Source: Acidimicrobiia bacterium
Lineage (GTDB): Bacteria; Acidobacteriota; Terriglobia; Bryobacterales; Bryobacteraceae
Assembly: GCA_016871315.1 (NCBI GenBank)
Contig: VFZE01000012.1
Location: 61,578-125,577 of the forward strand
Direction of reading: 5' to 3'
Length of the DNA stretch: 64,000 bases
Shown here: positions 35,455 through 43,947 of the stretch, piece after piece
Numbering within the stretch: position 1 is the stretch's first letter
Layout of the letters: every line of letters begins with the position of its first letter
Made by a program: the position numbers and the translations under genes
Notes under the pieces: model-generated
Database searches by the model: none
What the model was told of the DNA's origin: nothing
The model's input: the letters and a program-made list of their open reading frames with translations, nothing else

Positions 35455-36705
35455 TTAATTTTGCGGGAAGCGCCCGGCGAGATCAGTGCGCGAAATCTGC
35501 TCCTGTTCGCCCGTCGTCATGTTTTTCAGCGCGTAGAGGCCCGTATTGATTTCATTCTCGCCCACCATCAGGGTGTAGCGCGCGCCCAGCTTGTTGGCCA
35601 GCTCCATCGCCCGCTTCAGCTTCGCGTCCCCGCCCAGCTCCGCCGCCGCGCCTTTCCTGCGCAGCTCATGCGCTAAGCCCGCCGCGTGACGCAGCGCCTC
35701 GGCCCCCATCGGCGCGATATATAAATCCAGCACATGCCGGTGCGCCTCCGGCGCCTGCTGCTCCAGACTCATCACCAGCCGGTCCTCGCCGATCGAAAAC
35801 CCGATCCCCGGCGAATGCACGCGCGAACCCAGCTGCTCCGCCAGCCCGTCATAACGCCCTCCGCCGAGCACCGAATTCTGCGCCCCCAGCGCACCATGCA
35901 CAAACTCGAACGTCGTCCGCATGTAGTAGTCCAGGCCCCGCACAAGCCGCGGCTTCACCTGGTACGCGATGCCGCGGTCATCCAGATACTGCCGCACCGT
36001 CGCAAAGTGCGCGCTGCACGTCCCGCACAGATGATCGAGAATCGACGGCAACGCCTCGATCACCGGCTGATCTTCCGGAATCTTGCAGTCCAGCACCCGC
36101 AGCGGATTGGTCCCCGCCCTCCGCTGGCAATCCTGGCACATCCTCGCCGCCACCCCCGCCAGTGCCGCCTTCAAGCTCTCCAAAAACCGAGGCCGGCACT
36201 CTGCGCATCCCACCGAGTTCAGCAGCACTTCAAACCCGCTCAGCCCGCAGCGCGTCAGCAGCTCATGCACCATCTCCACCACTTCCGCATCGATAAACGC
36301 CGCGTCCGACCCGATCGCCTCCGCGCCGATCTGGTAAAACTGCCGGAACCGCCCCTTCTGCGGCCGCTCCCTGCGGAACATCGGCCCCATATAGTAGAGC
36401 TTCTGCAGCCCCGGCTGCTGGTGCAAACTGTGCTCGATATAGGCCCGGATCACGGACGCGGTGTTCTCCGGCCGCAGCGTCAGCGACGATCCGTCGCGGT
36501 CATCAAAGGTGTACATCTCCTTGGTGACAATGTCTGTATCCTCCCCCACCCCGCGCGCGAACAGCTGCGTCTCCTCGAAGATCGGCGTGCGGATCTCCTG
36601 GTAGTTGTAGGCGCGGAACACCTCGCGCGCCGTCGCCTCCACAAAGTTCCACACCGAACTCGATGGCGGAAGAATGTCGCGGGTGCCTTTAACGGCGCGG
36701 ATCAC
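35455..36705 (-). CDS. hisS: histidyl-tRNA synthetase
   Basis: The 416-residue class II synthetase starts IRAVKGTRDILPP, followed by motif 1 (EIRTPIFEETQLFARGVGEDTDIV), motif 2 (YYMGPMFRRERPQKGRFRQFYQIG), the His-specific RGLDYYMRTTFEF, motif 3 (GIGFSIGEDRLVMSL) and a C-terminal anticodon-binding domain (DLYIAPMGAEALRHA). The length is normal. The start overlaps the upstream gamma carbonic anhydrase gene by 4 bases, so it is translationally coupled. Confidence 0.96.
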   Translation of the reverse strand: MIRAVKGTRDILPPSSSVWNFVEATAREVFRAYNYQEIRTPIFEETQLFARGVGEDTDIVTKEMYTFDDRDGSSLTLRPENTASVIRAYIEHSLHQQPGLQKLYYMGPMFRRERPQKGRFRQFYQIGAEAIGSDAAFIDAEVVEMVHELLTRCGLSGFEVLLNSVGCAECRPRFLESLKAALAGVAARMCQDCQRRAGTNPLRVLDCKIPEDQPVIEALPSILDHLCGTCSAHFATVRQYLDDRGIAYQVKPRLVRGLDYYMRTTFEFVHGALGAQNSVLGGGRYDGLAEQLGSRVHSPGIGFSIGEDRLVMSLEQQAPEAHRHVLDLYIAPMGAEALRHAAGLAHELRRKGAAAELGGDAKLKRAMELANKLGARYTLMVGENEINTGLYALKNMTTGEQEQISRTDLAGRFPQN

Positions 36706-37217
36706 GACGGCTCTTCCCGGTACCGCTGCGCCAGTTGCACATACCTCTGCGTGTTGGCGCGGAACCTCTCTCGCTCCTCTTCCGTCACCTCTCTCCGGAT
36801 CTTGCCTGGAACACCCATCACCATGCTCCCCGGCGGGATCTCCGCCCCCTCCACCACCAGCGTCCCCGCCGCGATAATCGAACCCGCGCCAATCCGCGCG
36901 CCGTTCAAAATAATCGCCCCGATCCCGATCAGCGCATCGTCTTCAATCGTGCAACCGTGCAGCACCACGTTGTGACCGGCCGTCACGCGGTTCCCGATCA
37001 TCAGCGGATAGTCCGGCGCATCCACGTGCAGCACCGAATTGTCCTGAATATTGGACTCCTCGCCGATCGTGATTTGATTCATGTCCCCGCGCAGCGTCGC
37101 GTTTGGCCAGATGCTGGCCCGCTCTCCAATCGTAACGTTCCCGATCACCTGCGCCGACGGGTCGACATAGGCCGATGCCGCAATCCTGGGAACGGCGCCC
37201 CGAAAAGATCTGATCAT
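36702..37217 (-). CDS. gamma carbonic anhydrase family protein
   Basis: The 171-residue protein is a left-handed beta-helix with repeated hexapeptides (VIGNVTIGERASIWPNA, ALIGIGAIILNGARIGAG). The three metal-ligand His of the family are present: H64 (SVLHVD), H82 (AGHNV) and H87 (VLHGC). It should form a trimer with metal sites at the interfaces. Many members (YrdA/PaaY-like) have weak or no carbonic anhydrase activity, so the name is by family. It is the first gene of the gamma-CA/hisS/aspS/arginase-like run and is divergent from the DegT gene. Confidence 0.9.
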   Translation of the reverse strand: MIRSFRGAVPRIAASAYVDPSAQVIGNVTIGERASIWPNATLRGDMNQITIGEESNIQDNSVLHVDAPDYPLMIGNRVTAGHNVVLHGCTIEDDALIGIGAIILNGARIGAGSIIAAGTLVVEGAEIPPGSMVMGVPGKIRREVTEEERERFRANTQRYVQLAQRYREEPS

Positions 37218-37250
37218 GGCTGGAAATCACCAATTTAGCACAGGCTGTGG

Positions 37251-37256
37251 TATAAC
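37251..37256 (+). promoter_or_regulatory. extended -10 promoter of the DegT-type gene
   Basis: TATAAC with TGG directly upstream (37248-37250) forms an extended -10. GGGAGG (37275-37280) sits five bases before the ATG at 37286. Confidence 0.45.
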
Positions 37257-37285
37257 CCGATTGAACTCTTCCGTGGGAGGTTTTT

Positions 37286-38587
37286 ATGTCCTGGTTTACT
37301 CGTAGACAACTCTTAGCCGCTATGCCCATGGCCCTCGCTGCCGACGGCGGCTCACCTGTCCGTAAGACTCCGCTTCGAACCCGCCACTTCGGTCCCCTCT
37401 TCTACGGCGACGAAGAATGGACCCTGCTTGCCGAGGTCTTGAAAACCCGCAGCCCCTTCCGCTACTGGGGCCTCGAGCGCGACCACGCCCCCGACAAAGT
37501 CGCCACCTTTGAGAAGGAGTTCGCCGCCCGCATGCGGACGAAACATGCGCTGGCCGTCAACTCCGGCACCTCCGCCCTGCAAACCGCCATGGCCGCGCTC
37601 GGCGTCGGCCCCGGCGATGAAGTGATCATCCCCGCCTGGACCTGGCACTCCTGCCTCACCGCCGTCGTCATGGCCGGCGCGCTGCCCGTCTGCGCCGAGG
37701 TCGACGACAGCTTCAACCTCGACCCCTCTTTGGTCGAACGCCACATCACTCCGCGCACCCGCGTCATCATGGCCGTCCATCTTCAGGGCTGCCCTGCCGA
37801 CATGGATGCTCTCACCGCCATTGCCCGCAAGCACAAACTCCTCCTTCTCGAAGACTGCTCCCAAGCCGTCGGCGCATCCTACAAAGGCAAACCGCTCGGC
37901 TCCATGGGTGACCTCTCCATCGCCAGCCTGCAAGTCAACAAAACCATCTCGGCCGGAGAAGGCGGCGCTGTCTACACCAACGATGCCGCGATGTTTGAAC
38001 GCGCCATCCGCTTCCACGATATTGGCGGCGTGCGCCCCATCCACGCTGAAAGTCTCGGTGGCGCCAAGGGTCAGCCCTTCGTCGGTGTCAACTTCCGCAT
38101 GAACGAATTCACCGGCGCCGTGCTCGTCTCTCAAATCCGCAAGCTCGACAAAATCGTCTCCAGCGTCCGCAACGCCTCCCGCCGCGTCTACGATGGCATC
38201 GCCGATCTCAAAGCCATCGAATTCCGCAAACGCCCCGACCCCGCCGGCGACCTCGGCTCCTACGTCTTCCTCGGCTTCCCCGATAAGGACCGCCGCGACC
38301 GCTTCATCTCCCTGATGAACGCTGAAAATGTCCCCGCCTCCCCGCCCTCAGGCTCCGTGGTTCTGCCCACCCAGGAATACGTCATGTCCCGCCGCGCCCC
38401 GCACCCCAAGTGGCCCACTTGGAACTCGCCCGAAGGAAAAGCCGCCAAGTACGGCCCTGAATCCTGCCCGCAAACCCTGCGCGCCCTCGGCCGCTTCGCC
38501 AGCGTTGCCATCGACCCCAGCTACGGCGAATCAGAAACCCGCGACATCGTCGCCGCCATCCGGAAGGTTTACCCCAAAGTCGCCTAG
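37286..38587 (+). CDS. DegT/DnrJ/EryC1/StrS aminotransferase with Tat-like N-terminus
   Basis: This is a 433-residue PLP-dependent fold-type I enzyme. Pocket features are NSGTSALQTAMAAL (phosphate binding), PAWTWHSC, LLLEDCSQAVGASYKG (Asp under the PLP ring) and SLQVNKTISAGEGG, where K218 is the Schiff-base Lys. The N-terminus MSWFTRRQLLAAMPMALA looks like a twin-arginine signal, so the enzyme may fold with PLP and then be exported. Family members transaminate keto-sugars or dehydrate sugars; no sugar-nucleotide genes lie nearby to suggest the substrate. It converges with terC, with stop regions overlapping by 4 bases. Confidence 0.88.
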   Translation: MSWFTRRQLLAAMPMALAADGGSPVRKTPLRTRHFGPLFYGDEEWTLLAEVLKTRSPFRYWGLERDHAPDKVATFEKEFAARMRTKHALAVNSGTSALQTAMAALGVGPGDEVIIPAWTWHSCLTAVVMAGALPVCAEVDDSFNLDPSLVERHITPRTRVIMAVHLQGCPADMDALTAIARKHKLLLLEDCSQAVGASYKGKPLGSMGDLSIASLQVNKTISAGEGGAVYTNDAAMFERAIRFHDIGGVRPIHAESLGGAKGQPFVGVNFRMNEFTGAVLVSQIRKLDKIVSSVRNASRRVYDGIADLKAIEFRKRPDPAGDLGSYVFLGFPDKDRRDRFISLMNAENVPASPPSGSVVLPTQEYVMSRRAPHPKWPTWNSPEGKAAKYGPESCPQTLRALGRFASVAIDPSYGESETRDIVAAIRKVYPKVA

Positions 38588-39636
38588 GACTGCCCCGAAT
38601 CCCCATGCGCCGGCTCGATCGCCGGCAGTGGCTCCGCCCGCTTCGGAAAGATCAGCGACAGCACAATCGATCCGCCCAGCAACGCCGCGATAATCGCTAG
38701 CGACAGCGTAATCGGAAACTCCCCGCCCCACAGGTGATGCAGGAACAGCATCTTGCATCCCACAAACGTCAGCACCAGCGCCAGCCCGTACTTCAGCAGG
38801 TAGAACCGGTCAATCGCCCCCGCCAGCATGAAGTACATCGACCGCAACCCCAATATCGCGAAGATATTCGACGTGAAGACTATGAGGGGCTCCTTCGTCA
38901 GCGCGAACACCGCCGGTACCGAATCGATCGCGAACAATATATCGGTCGTCTCGATGCAGGCCAGCGTCACCAGCAGCGGCGTCGCATAAACGATACTCCC
39001 TGTCCGCACGAAAAAGTCCGGTCCGTGTATCGTCGTCGTGATCCGGAACCGCTTCGACAACAGCTTCACCAGCGGATTCTGCGACGGGTCGATCTTGTCA
39101 TCTCCCGCGAACAGCATCTTGATTCCCGTAATCACCAGGAACAGCCCGAAAACCACCACCACCCAGCGATAGTGAATCAAAGCCGCGCCGATCGTGATAA
39201 AGATGCCGCGGAAGACAATCGCGCCCACGATCCCCAGGAACAAGATCCGGTGCTGATACACCGCCGGAATTGCGAAATACCGGAAGATCAGGATGAACAC
39301 GAAAATGTTGTCCATCGACAGCGACTCTTCCACGATGTAGCCCGCCAAAAACTGCAGCGCCACCTTCTTCGCCGCATCGGCCGGCACGAAACCCGGTATC
39401 GACGTCAACCGCGGATCAGCCGCGAACGTATTCGCCGAATACAGGTACAGCAGGTAATTGAACGTCATCGCCAGCGAGATCCAGACGCACGTCCACGCCG
39501 TCGCCTCTTTAAACGAAACCTCTTTATGGCCGCGATGGAACAGCCCCAGATCCAGGGCCAGAATCCCCATTACAAAGGCCGAGAAGGCCAGATAAAACCA
39601 CCAGTACTGTGCGAATGGAAATAGGCTTTCGGTCAT
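38584..39636 (-). CDS. TerC-family integral membrane protein
   Basis: This 350-residue polytopic protein has the TerC/Alx/YkoY signature: FVMGILALDLGLFHRG (Asp in the first membrane segment), FLAGYIVEESLSMDNIFVFILIF with the acidic pair and DN motif, and LACIETTDILFAIDSVPAVFALT. These acidic membrane residues are the likely metal route; characterised relatives export Mn. The riboswitch directly upstream supports Mn export as its job. The start is the ATG at 39636; a nearer upstream ATG at 39644 runs into a stop after two codons. The ribosome site is weak and may be controlled by RNA folding. Confidence 0.93.
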   Translation of the reverse strand: MTESLFPFAQYWWFYLAFSAFVMGILALDLGLFHRGHKEVSFKEATAWTCVWISLAMTFNYLLYLYSANTFAADPRLTSIPGFVPADAAKKVALQFLAGYIVEESLSMDNIFVFILIFRYFAIPAVYQHRILFLGIVGAIVFRGIFITIGAALIHYRWVVVVFGLFLVITGIKMLFAGDDKIDPSQNPLVKLLSKRFRITTTIHGPDFFVRTGSIVYATPLLVTLACIETTDILFAIDSVPAVFALTKEPLIVFTSNIFAILGLRSMYFMLAGAIDRFYLLKYGLALVLTFVGCKMLFLHHLWGGEFPITLSLAIIAALLGGSIVLSLIFPKRAEPLPAIEPAHGDSGQS

Positions 39637-39653
39637 GCTTTCATGGGCACACT

Positions 39654-39786
39654 GACTTTGAGCGCAAGAGCACGGGTTTCAAAGTCTCGGTCCGCGGCAT
39701 TGCCGCGCCGGTGGTCCGGGCTCTTGAGCTGCGCGAGCCGTGATGACGAAACCACCAGACCCAGGGGCGACCTACTCCCCTCGAAA
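39654..39786 (-). promoter_or_regulatory. yybP-ykoY (Mn2+) riboswitch with alternative stem
   Basis: Read on the minus strand, the conserved loop GGGGAGTAG is followed by a GGTGGT...ACCACC helix enclosing a GGCTC/GAGCC hairpin, then a GCGGCAATGCCGC hairpin. The closing P1 helix pairs TTTCGA (39781-39786) with TTGAAA (39677-39682). Just downstream, TCAAAGTC (39654-39661) is a perfect complement of GACTTTGA (39679-39686), which uses the 3' strand of P1, so the two helices exclude each other. This gives both an aptamer and an expression platform in front of a terC gene, the classical target of this riboswitch class. Confidence 0.85.
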
Positions 39787-39804
39787 GCAAGTTCCGGCTT
39801 GCTT
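39785..39804 (-). terminator. short hairpin after the S9 peptidase stop
   Basis: AAGCAAG / CTTGCTT (7 base pairs, 6-base loop) begins 6 bases after the peptidase stop codon and ends against the riboswitch aptamer, overlapping its first bases. The T-run is short, so intrinsic termination is possible but not certain. Confidence 0.35.
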
Positions 39805-39810
39805 ACCTAA

Positions 39811-41754
39811 TCATGGTATCAGGAACCGGTCAAACCAGTCGAGCGTGCGTTGCAACGCATCCAGCCGGTGCTTCGGCTCACGGAACCCGTGCCCTTCCCG
39901 TGGATAACGCACCAGCACCGTCTCCACCCCGCGCCGCCGCAGCGCGGTGAACATCTCCTCGGCCTGCGTGACGTGCACGTCATTGTCATTCTCCCCGTGC
40001 AGCAGCAGCGTCGGCGTCTTCGCCTTCGACACATGCGCCAGCGGCGACCATTTCCACAGCAAATGGAAATTGTCCCCCTCCCATGGAAATCCGTTGAACT
40101 CCGCATGCACCAGGTCCTGATACAGCGACGTCGCGTAGAAACTGATCAGGTTAGACAGGCTCGCCGACGACACCGCCGCACGGAACCGCTGCGTTTGCGT
40201 GATCACCCAGTTCGTCATGAACCCGCCATAAGAGCCGCCCAGCACGCCCAGCCGCCCCGCATCCACCACCGGATACCGCTTCAGCGCCGCATCCGTTGCC
40301 GCCATCAGATCCTTGTAGTCGCCCCCGCCCCAATCCTGATTGCATCCATCCGCGAACTGCTGCCCGTAGCCCGATGACCCGCGCGGATTCACCGCCAGCA
40401 CAGCGTAGCCCCGCGCCGCGTAGTACTGAAACGTCGCGTTGAACGCGTACCCGTGCATCCCGTGCGGCCCGCCATGAATCGCCAGCAGTAGCGGAGCCTT
40501 CTCTTTCGGCTGATCCAGCGGCGGATAATAAAACGCCTCCACCGGCTTCGAGTCAAAACTCGACACCCGGAACGCTTCCGGCATCGTGAAGCGCCACGCC
40601 GCGCCGCTCTCTTCCGTCAGCCGCTCCGGTTTCGTCTCGCCCGGCTTCATCCTGTACAGCGCAGCAACAGACGCCGGCGAGGACATCGTGAAATACATCT
40701 CGCCTTTCCCGGTTACCTGCAACCCCGATACCGCCGCATTCAAATCCAGCAGCGCCCTCGTGGAAGAACTCTCCAGCTCGGTCAGATATGGAAGCACGCG
40801 CCCGCGGTCCGCCGCCAGGTAGATCACCGCCTTGGAATCCGGCGTCCAGCGCGGCCCAAACGAACGCCGGTCTAGCTCACGGTTCAACTCCCGCGCACGC
40901 CCCCCTCCATACGGCGTCACCCACGCATGCGTATCCTCGGCCACGCTGTCAATCGTTGTGATCTTCCGCGTCGTCGCCGTATACGCGATCCAATTGCCGT
41001 CCGGCGACACCACCGGCCCGTACTCCACTCCCGGCGTCTTCGTGATCTGCCGCGCCGCCGACGTGAAAATGTTCACCGCGAATATGTCGTAGTTGTGATT
41101 GGCGTCCGCATCCGGCTCCGGGTTCGCCAGAAAGACAACCTCATCCCGCTTCCCCCACCCGATGCTGTGCGAATCGCGATCCGCCGCCGTCAGCGCCTTC
41201 GGCGTCGCGCCTGGCGTTGCCTCCACCACGTACACTTGCAGCCGCCGGTTGTCGCTCATCCCCGTCCGTGACTTGTACTGTATCCGCGTGATCACCAGCG
41301 GATCAGCCGGCGCCGGCGTTGGCTCAAGCGTCCCCACAAACGCGATTCGCGCCCCGTCCGGCGACCATGCGATCCGGTTCCCCGTACCCTGTAAATACGC
41401 ATTCGGCGTATGCACCTGGCAGATGTTGTGCACCGCGCTCATCGCCCCCGTCGTTGCCCGCAGCCACGTCTTCCCTTCCCTCGTCTCGAAGAACGCCACT
41501 TTCGCCCCGTCCGCGCTCCAACTCACTGAACTCGCATTCTCCGGCGCGAACCCGAGCTTGCCCTCAAGCGTCGTCCACGACGTTGTGCTCTTGCCGGAAT
41601 CCCAGTCCACCTTCGACCTCGAATACGCGATATCGCCGTTCGGGGAAACCAGAAACCCCGTCACCCCGGACACCGACACCGCATCGGCCGCCGTCAGCGC
41701 GCGCGGCTGCCCCGCCGCGGCCGTTGCCGCCACTAGGAACAGGAAGAGAATCAT
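39811..41754 (-). CDS. S9 family prolyl-oligopeptidase-like peptidase
   Basis: The 647-residue exported protein has a signal peptide (MILFLFLVAATAAAGQPRA), a seven-bladed WD40/PD40-like propeller (residues about 30-390; VSPDGNWIAYTA and ISWSADGA-like repeats) and a C-terminal alpha/beta hydrolase. The catalytic Ser lies in GVLGGSYGGFMTNW (about residue 506), Asp is probably in HGENDNDVHVTQ, and His in YPREGHGFREPKH. NPRGSSGYGQQFADG builds the oxyanion region. It is an acylaminoacyl/dipeptidyl-peptidase-like enzyme of the periplasm. The start directly abuts the aldo/keto reductase stop. Confidence 0.9.
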   Translation of the reverse strand: MILFLFLVAATAAAGQPRALTAADAVSVSGVTGFLVSPNGDIAYSRSKVDWDSGKSTTSWTTLEGKLGFAPENASSVSWSADGAKVAFFETREGKTWLRATTGAMSAVHNICQVHTPNAYLQGTGNRIAWSPDGARIAFVGTLEPTPAPADPLVITRIQYKSRTGMSDNRRLQVYVVEATPGATPKALTAADRDSHSIGWGKRDEVVFLANPEPDADANHNYDIFAVNIFTSAARQITKTPGVEYGPVVSPDGNWIAYTATTRKITTIDSVAEDTHAWVTPYGGGRARELNRELDRRSFGPRWTPDSKAVIYLAADRGRVLPYLTELESSSTRALLDLNAAVSGLQVTGKGEMYFTMSSPASVAALYRMKPGETKPERLTEESGAAWRFTMPEAFRVSSFDSKPVEAFYYPPLDQPKEKAPLLLAIHGGPHGMHGYAFNATFQYYAARGYAVLAVNPRGSSGYGQQFADGCNQDWGGGDYKDLMAATDAALKRYPVVDAGRLGVLGGSYGGFMTNWVITQTQRFRAAVSSASLSNLISFYATSLYQDLVHAEFNGFPWEGDNFHLLWKWSPLAHVSKAKTPTLLLHGENDNDVHVTQAEEMFTALRRRGVETVLVRYPREGHGFREPKHRLDALQRTLDWFDRFLIP

Positions 41755-42774
41755 TCAGACCGCGAATCCGTGCTGGCGCCGGTGATGCGGACCGTCGAAA
41801 TCCTTGGTCGACTTGAACGTCTCATAACGCCCATCGCCGGCCACATCCTTCACACGCGCCTCCAGCGCCGCCATCTCCGCCTTCGTCATCGGCTTGAACG
41901 ACCGCGCCAGCGCGATGTCCGCCTTCAAGTGCGCCATCGTGTTAATCCCAACCACCTGCGTCGACACCGGCAGACTCAGGCAATACCGGAAACACTCCTC
42001 CGCCGTCAGGCCGCCCTTCACCAGCAGCGTCCCGTCCGGATAGCCGCCCGCCAGTCCCTTCATCCCGATCACCCCGACATTCTTCTTCAGACACACCGGC
42101 ACTACCTCATGCTGAAAGCTCCGGTAATGCGCATCCAGCACGTTGATTGGCATCTGCGCCGAATCCCAATCCTGCGGCTTGCCCAACATCTTTAAGTGAA
42201 TCAGCGGATCCTTATGCCCCGTGAACCCGATATACCGCACCTTGCCTTGCTTCTTCGCTTCCAGCGCCGCCTTCATCCCGCCCTTCTCAAACACCCAATC
42301 CGGATCGTTGTGATAGACCATCTCGTGAAACTGCCACAGGTCCAGGTAATCCGTCTTCAGCCTCCGCAAGCTGTCCTCCAGGTTCTTCATCGAACCTGCG
42401 TAATCCCGCTCGCAGTTCTTCGTCATGAGAAACACCTTCTTGCGCCGCCCATCCTGCGCAAGCGCCGTCCCCATCACTTCCTCGGAATGGCCGTTGTGAT
42501 AATCCCACGCATTGTCGAAAAAGGTCATCCCTTCATCGATCGCCGCGTGCATGATCCGGATCGCCTCCTTGTGATCCTTCACCGCGCCGATATGCCAGCC
42601 TCCCAGGCACAGAATCGACACCTTCTGCCCGGTGCGGCCCAGCGTCCTCATCGGAAGTCCGTTGGCGCCGGCCGGCGTCGTCTGCGCGATGATCTGGTTC
42701 GCCAGCGCCGCCGCCGACACCGTCGTTGTCGCTCTTTTCATGAATTGCCGCCTCGTCGATGCCTTTGGGGACAT
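41755..42774 (-). CDS. Tat-exported aldo/keto reductase
   Basis: The 339-residue TIM-barrel oxidoreductase carries the AKR tetrad: D87 and Y92 (FFDNAWDYHNG), K119 (FLMTKNC) and H150 (LWQFHEM). The N-terminus (STRRQFMKRATTTVSAAALA) is a twin-arginine signal, consistent with export of a folded NADP-binding protein. The substrate is unknown. The ribosome site is strong (AAGGAGG, eight or nine bases before the ATG). The gene is immediately upstream of the S9 peptidase with no spacing, indicating one transcription unit. Confidence 0.89.
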   Translation of the reverse strand: MSPKASTRRQFMKRATTTVSAAALANQIIAQTTPAGANGLPMRTLGRTGQKVSILCLGGWHIGAVKDHKEAIRIMHAAIDEGMTFFDNAWDYHNGHSEEVMGTALAQDGRRKKVFLMTKNCERDYAGSMKNLEDSLRRLKTDYLDLWQFHEMVYHNDPDWVFEKGGMKAALEAKKQGKVRYIGFTGHKDPLIHLKMLGKPQDWDSAQMPINVLDAHYRSFQHEVVPVCLKKNVGVIGMKGLAGGYPDGTLLVKGGLTAEECFRYCLSLPVSTQVVGINTMAHLKADIALARSFKPMTKAEMAALEARVKDVAGDGRYETFKSTKDFDGPHHRRQHGFAV

Positions 42775-42861
42775 TTTGTCAACCTCCTTATTCCTGTTGG
42801 TCTTGTCAATAATTCTATCCTATGAGAGATCCCTCGCCTCCCGATCCCACTACATTTGTGG

Positions 42862-43923
42862 ATGAATTTGTACGAAGAGTTCGGCCTCAGCAATTCGGCA
42901 ACCACCGAACAGCTTCGCCACGCCCACCGCAACATGGCGCGCCTGTTGCATCCGGACAATTTCCAGGACGAAGAACTCCGCCGCCTGGCCGAACAGCAAA
43001 TGAAGCGCGTCAACGCCATCTACGCCGTGCTCTCGGACCCCAAGAAGCGCAAGAAGTACGACCTGGAGCAGTCCGGCCAGGAGGTCGTCTCCCCCATCCG
43101 CCAGTTTTTATCCGATGAACTTCTCCGTCACTCCGATGGCTTCGGCGTTGTCCGCAGGAACCTCGCCTGGGTGCTCGCCACGCTCAGCTGCATCTTCGGA
43201 ATCTACTGGCTGCTCAGCCGCTACGCGGGGTTCCCTCCGCCGGAAAGACCGCCCGTTGCCGAAGCTCCCATCCCCCAAGCTGACACCCCCTCGCAGCAGG
43301 TGAGTCCCGCGCGCCCCTCCGCCGCTTCCCCCGCCGCCACGGCAGATCTCCGCCAGCTTACCCAGGAATCGCGCGAATTGCGCCAGTTGCTTCACAGGAC
43401 CATGGAGGAACGCGACGCCGCTATCGCTCGCCTGTCGGTTCTTCGCTCCACACCGTCCATTCCCACCGTGGCGCAAGCCGCCGCGGCCGATGCCCCTCCC
43501 ATCTCCACTCCCGTCGAACCGCTATCGGCGCCCTCCGCCCCGGAACCCCGGCGCGAAGCCAAGAAACTCTCCGGTACCTGGGTCTACCTTCCTCCCGCCA
43601 AAGGTCCTTCACCAGCCGATCTCTACCCAGCCGAATACATTGAACTTATCCTGGTCGAGCAGTCCGGCTTCATCGTCGGCAGGTACCGCGGCCGCTATCG
43701 CGTCACCGACCGCGCCATCTCCCCGGAGGTCCGCTTCATGTTTGAAGGCAAGTCCGGCGACAACGCCCGCTTCAATTGGACAGGCAACGGCGGCGCACGC
43801 GGCGAAGTGGAGCTGAAGCAACTCTCCGAAAACACGCTCTCCGTCGATTGGTACACTTCCCAGTTCGGCCGTCAGACTACGCTCAGTTCCGGCACCGCCG
43901 TCCTCGTCCGCCGCCAGGAATAA
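42862..43923 (+). CDS. DnaJ-domain membrane protein
   Basis: From the ATG at 42862 the product has 353 residues. An N-terminal J domain (NLYEEFGLSNSATTEQL, HPD at residues 30-32, NAIYAVLSDPKKRKKYD) would stimulate DnaK. A single membrane helix lies near 101-118 (LAWVLATLSCIFGIYWLL). Then come a Pro/Ala-rich stretch, a short coiled coil (about 165-200) and a C-terminal beta-rich domain (SGTWVYLPPAKG, GFIVGRYRGRYRVTD). The J domain lies on the cytoplasmic side. It is not the canonical DnaJ: the zinc-binding and client domains are absent. A TTG six bases upstream is a weaker start. Confidence 0.85.
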   Translation: MNLYEEFGLSNSATTEQLRHAHRNMARLLHPDNFQDEELRRLAEQQMKRVNAIYAVLSDPKKRKKYDLEQSGQEVVSPIRQFLSDELLRHSDGFGVVRRNLAWVLATLSCIFGIYWLLSRYAGFPPPERPPVAEAPIPQADTPSQQVSPARPSAASPAATADLRQLTQESRELRQLLHRTMEERDAAIARLSVLRSTPSIPTVAQAAAADAPPISTPVEPLSAPSAPEPRREAKKLSGTWVYLPPAKGPSPADLYPAEYIELILVEQSGFIVGRYRGRYRVTDRAISPEVRFMFEGKSGDNARFNWTGNGGARGEVELKQLSENTLSVDWYTSQFGRQTTLSSGTAVLVRRQE

Positions 43924-43935
43924 CACACCCCTCGT

Positions 43936-43941
43936 TATACT
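43936..43941 (+). promoter_or_regulatory. -10 element TATACT before the PD40 operon
   Basis: TATACT ends only six bases before the GTG start at 43948, so the transcript of the PD40, peroxidase and TPR operon would be leaderless or nearly so. No good -35 element was seen. Confidence 0.4.
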
Positions 43942-43947
43942 GAATGC

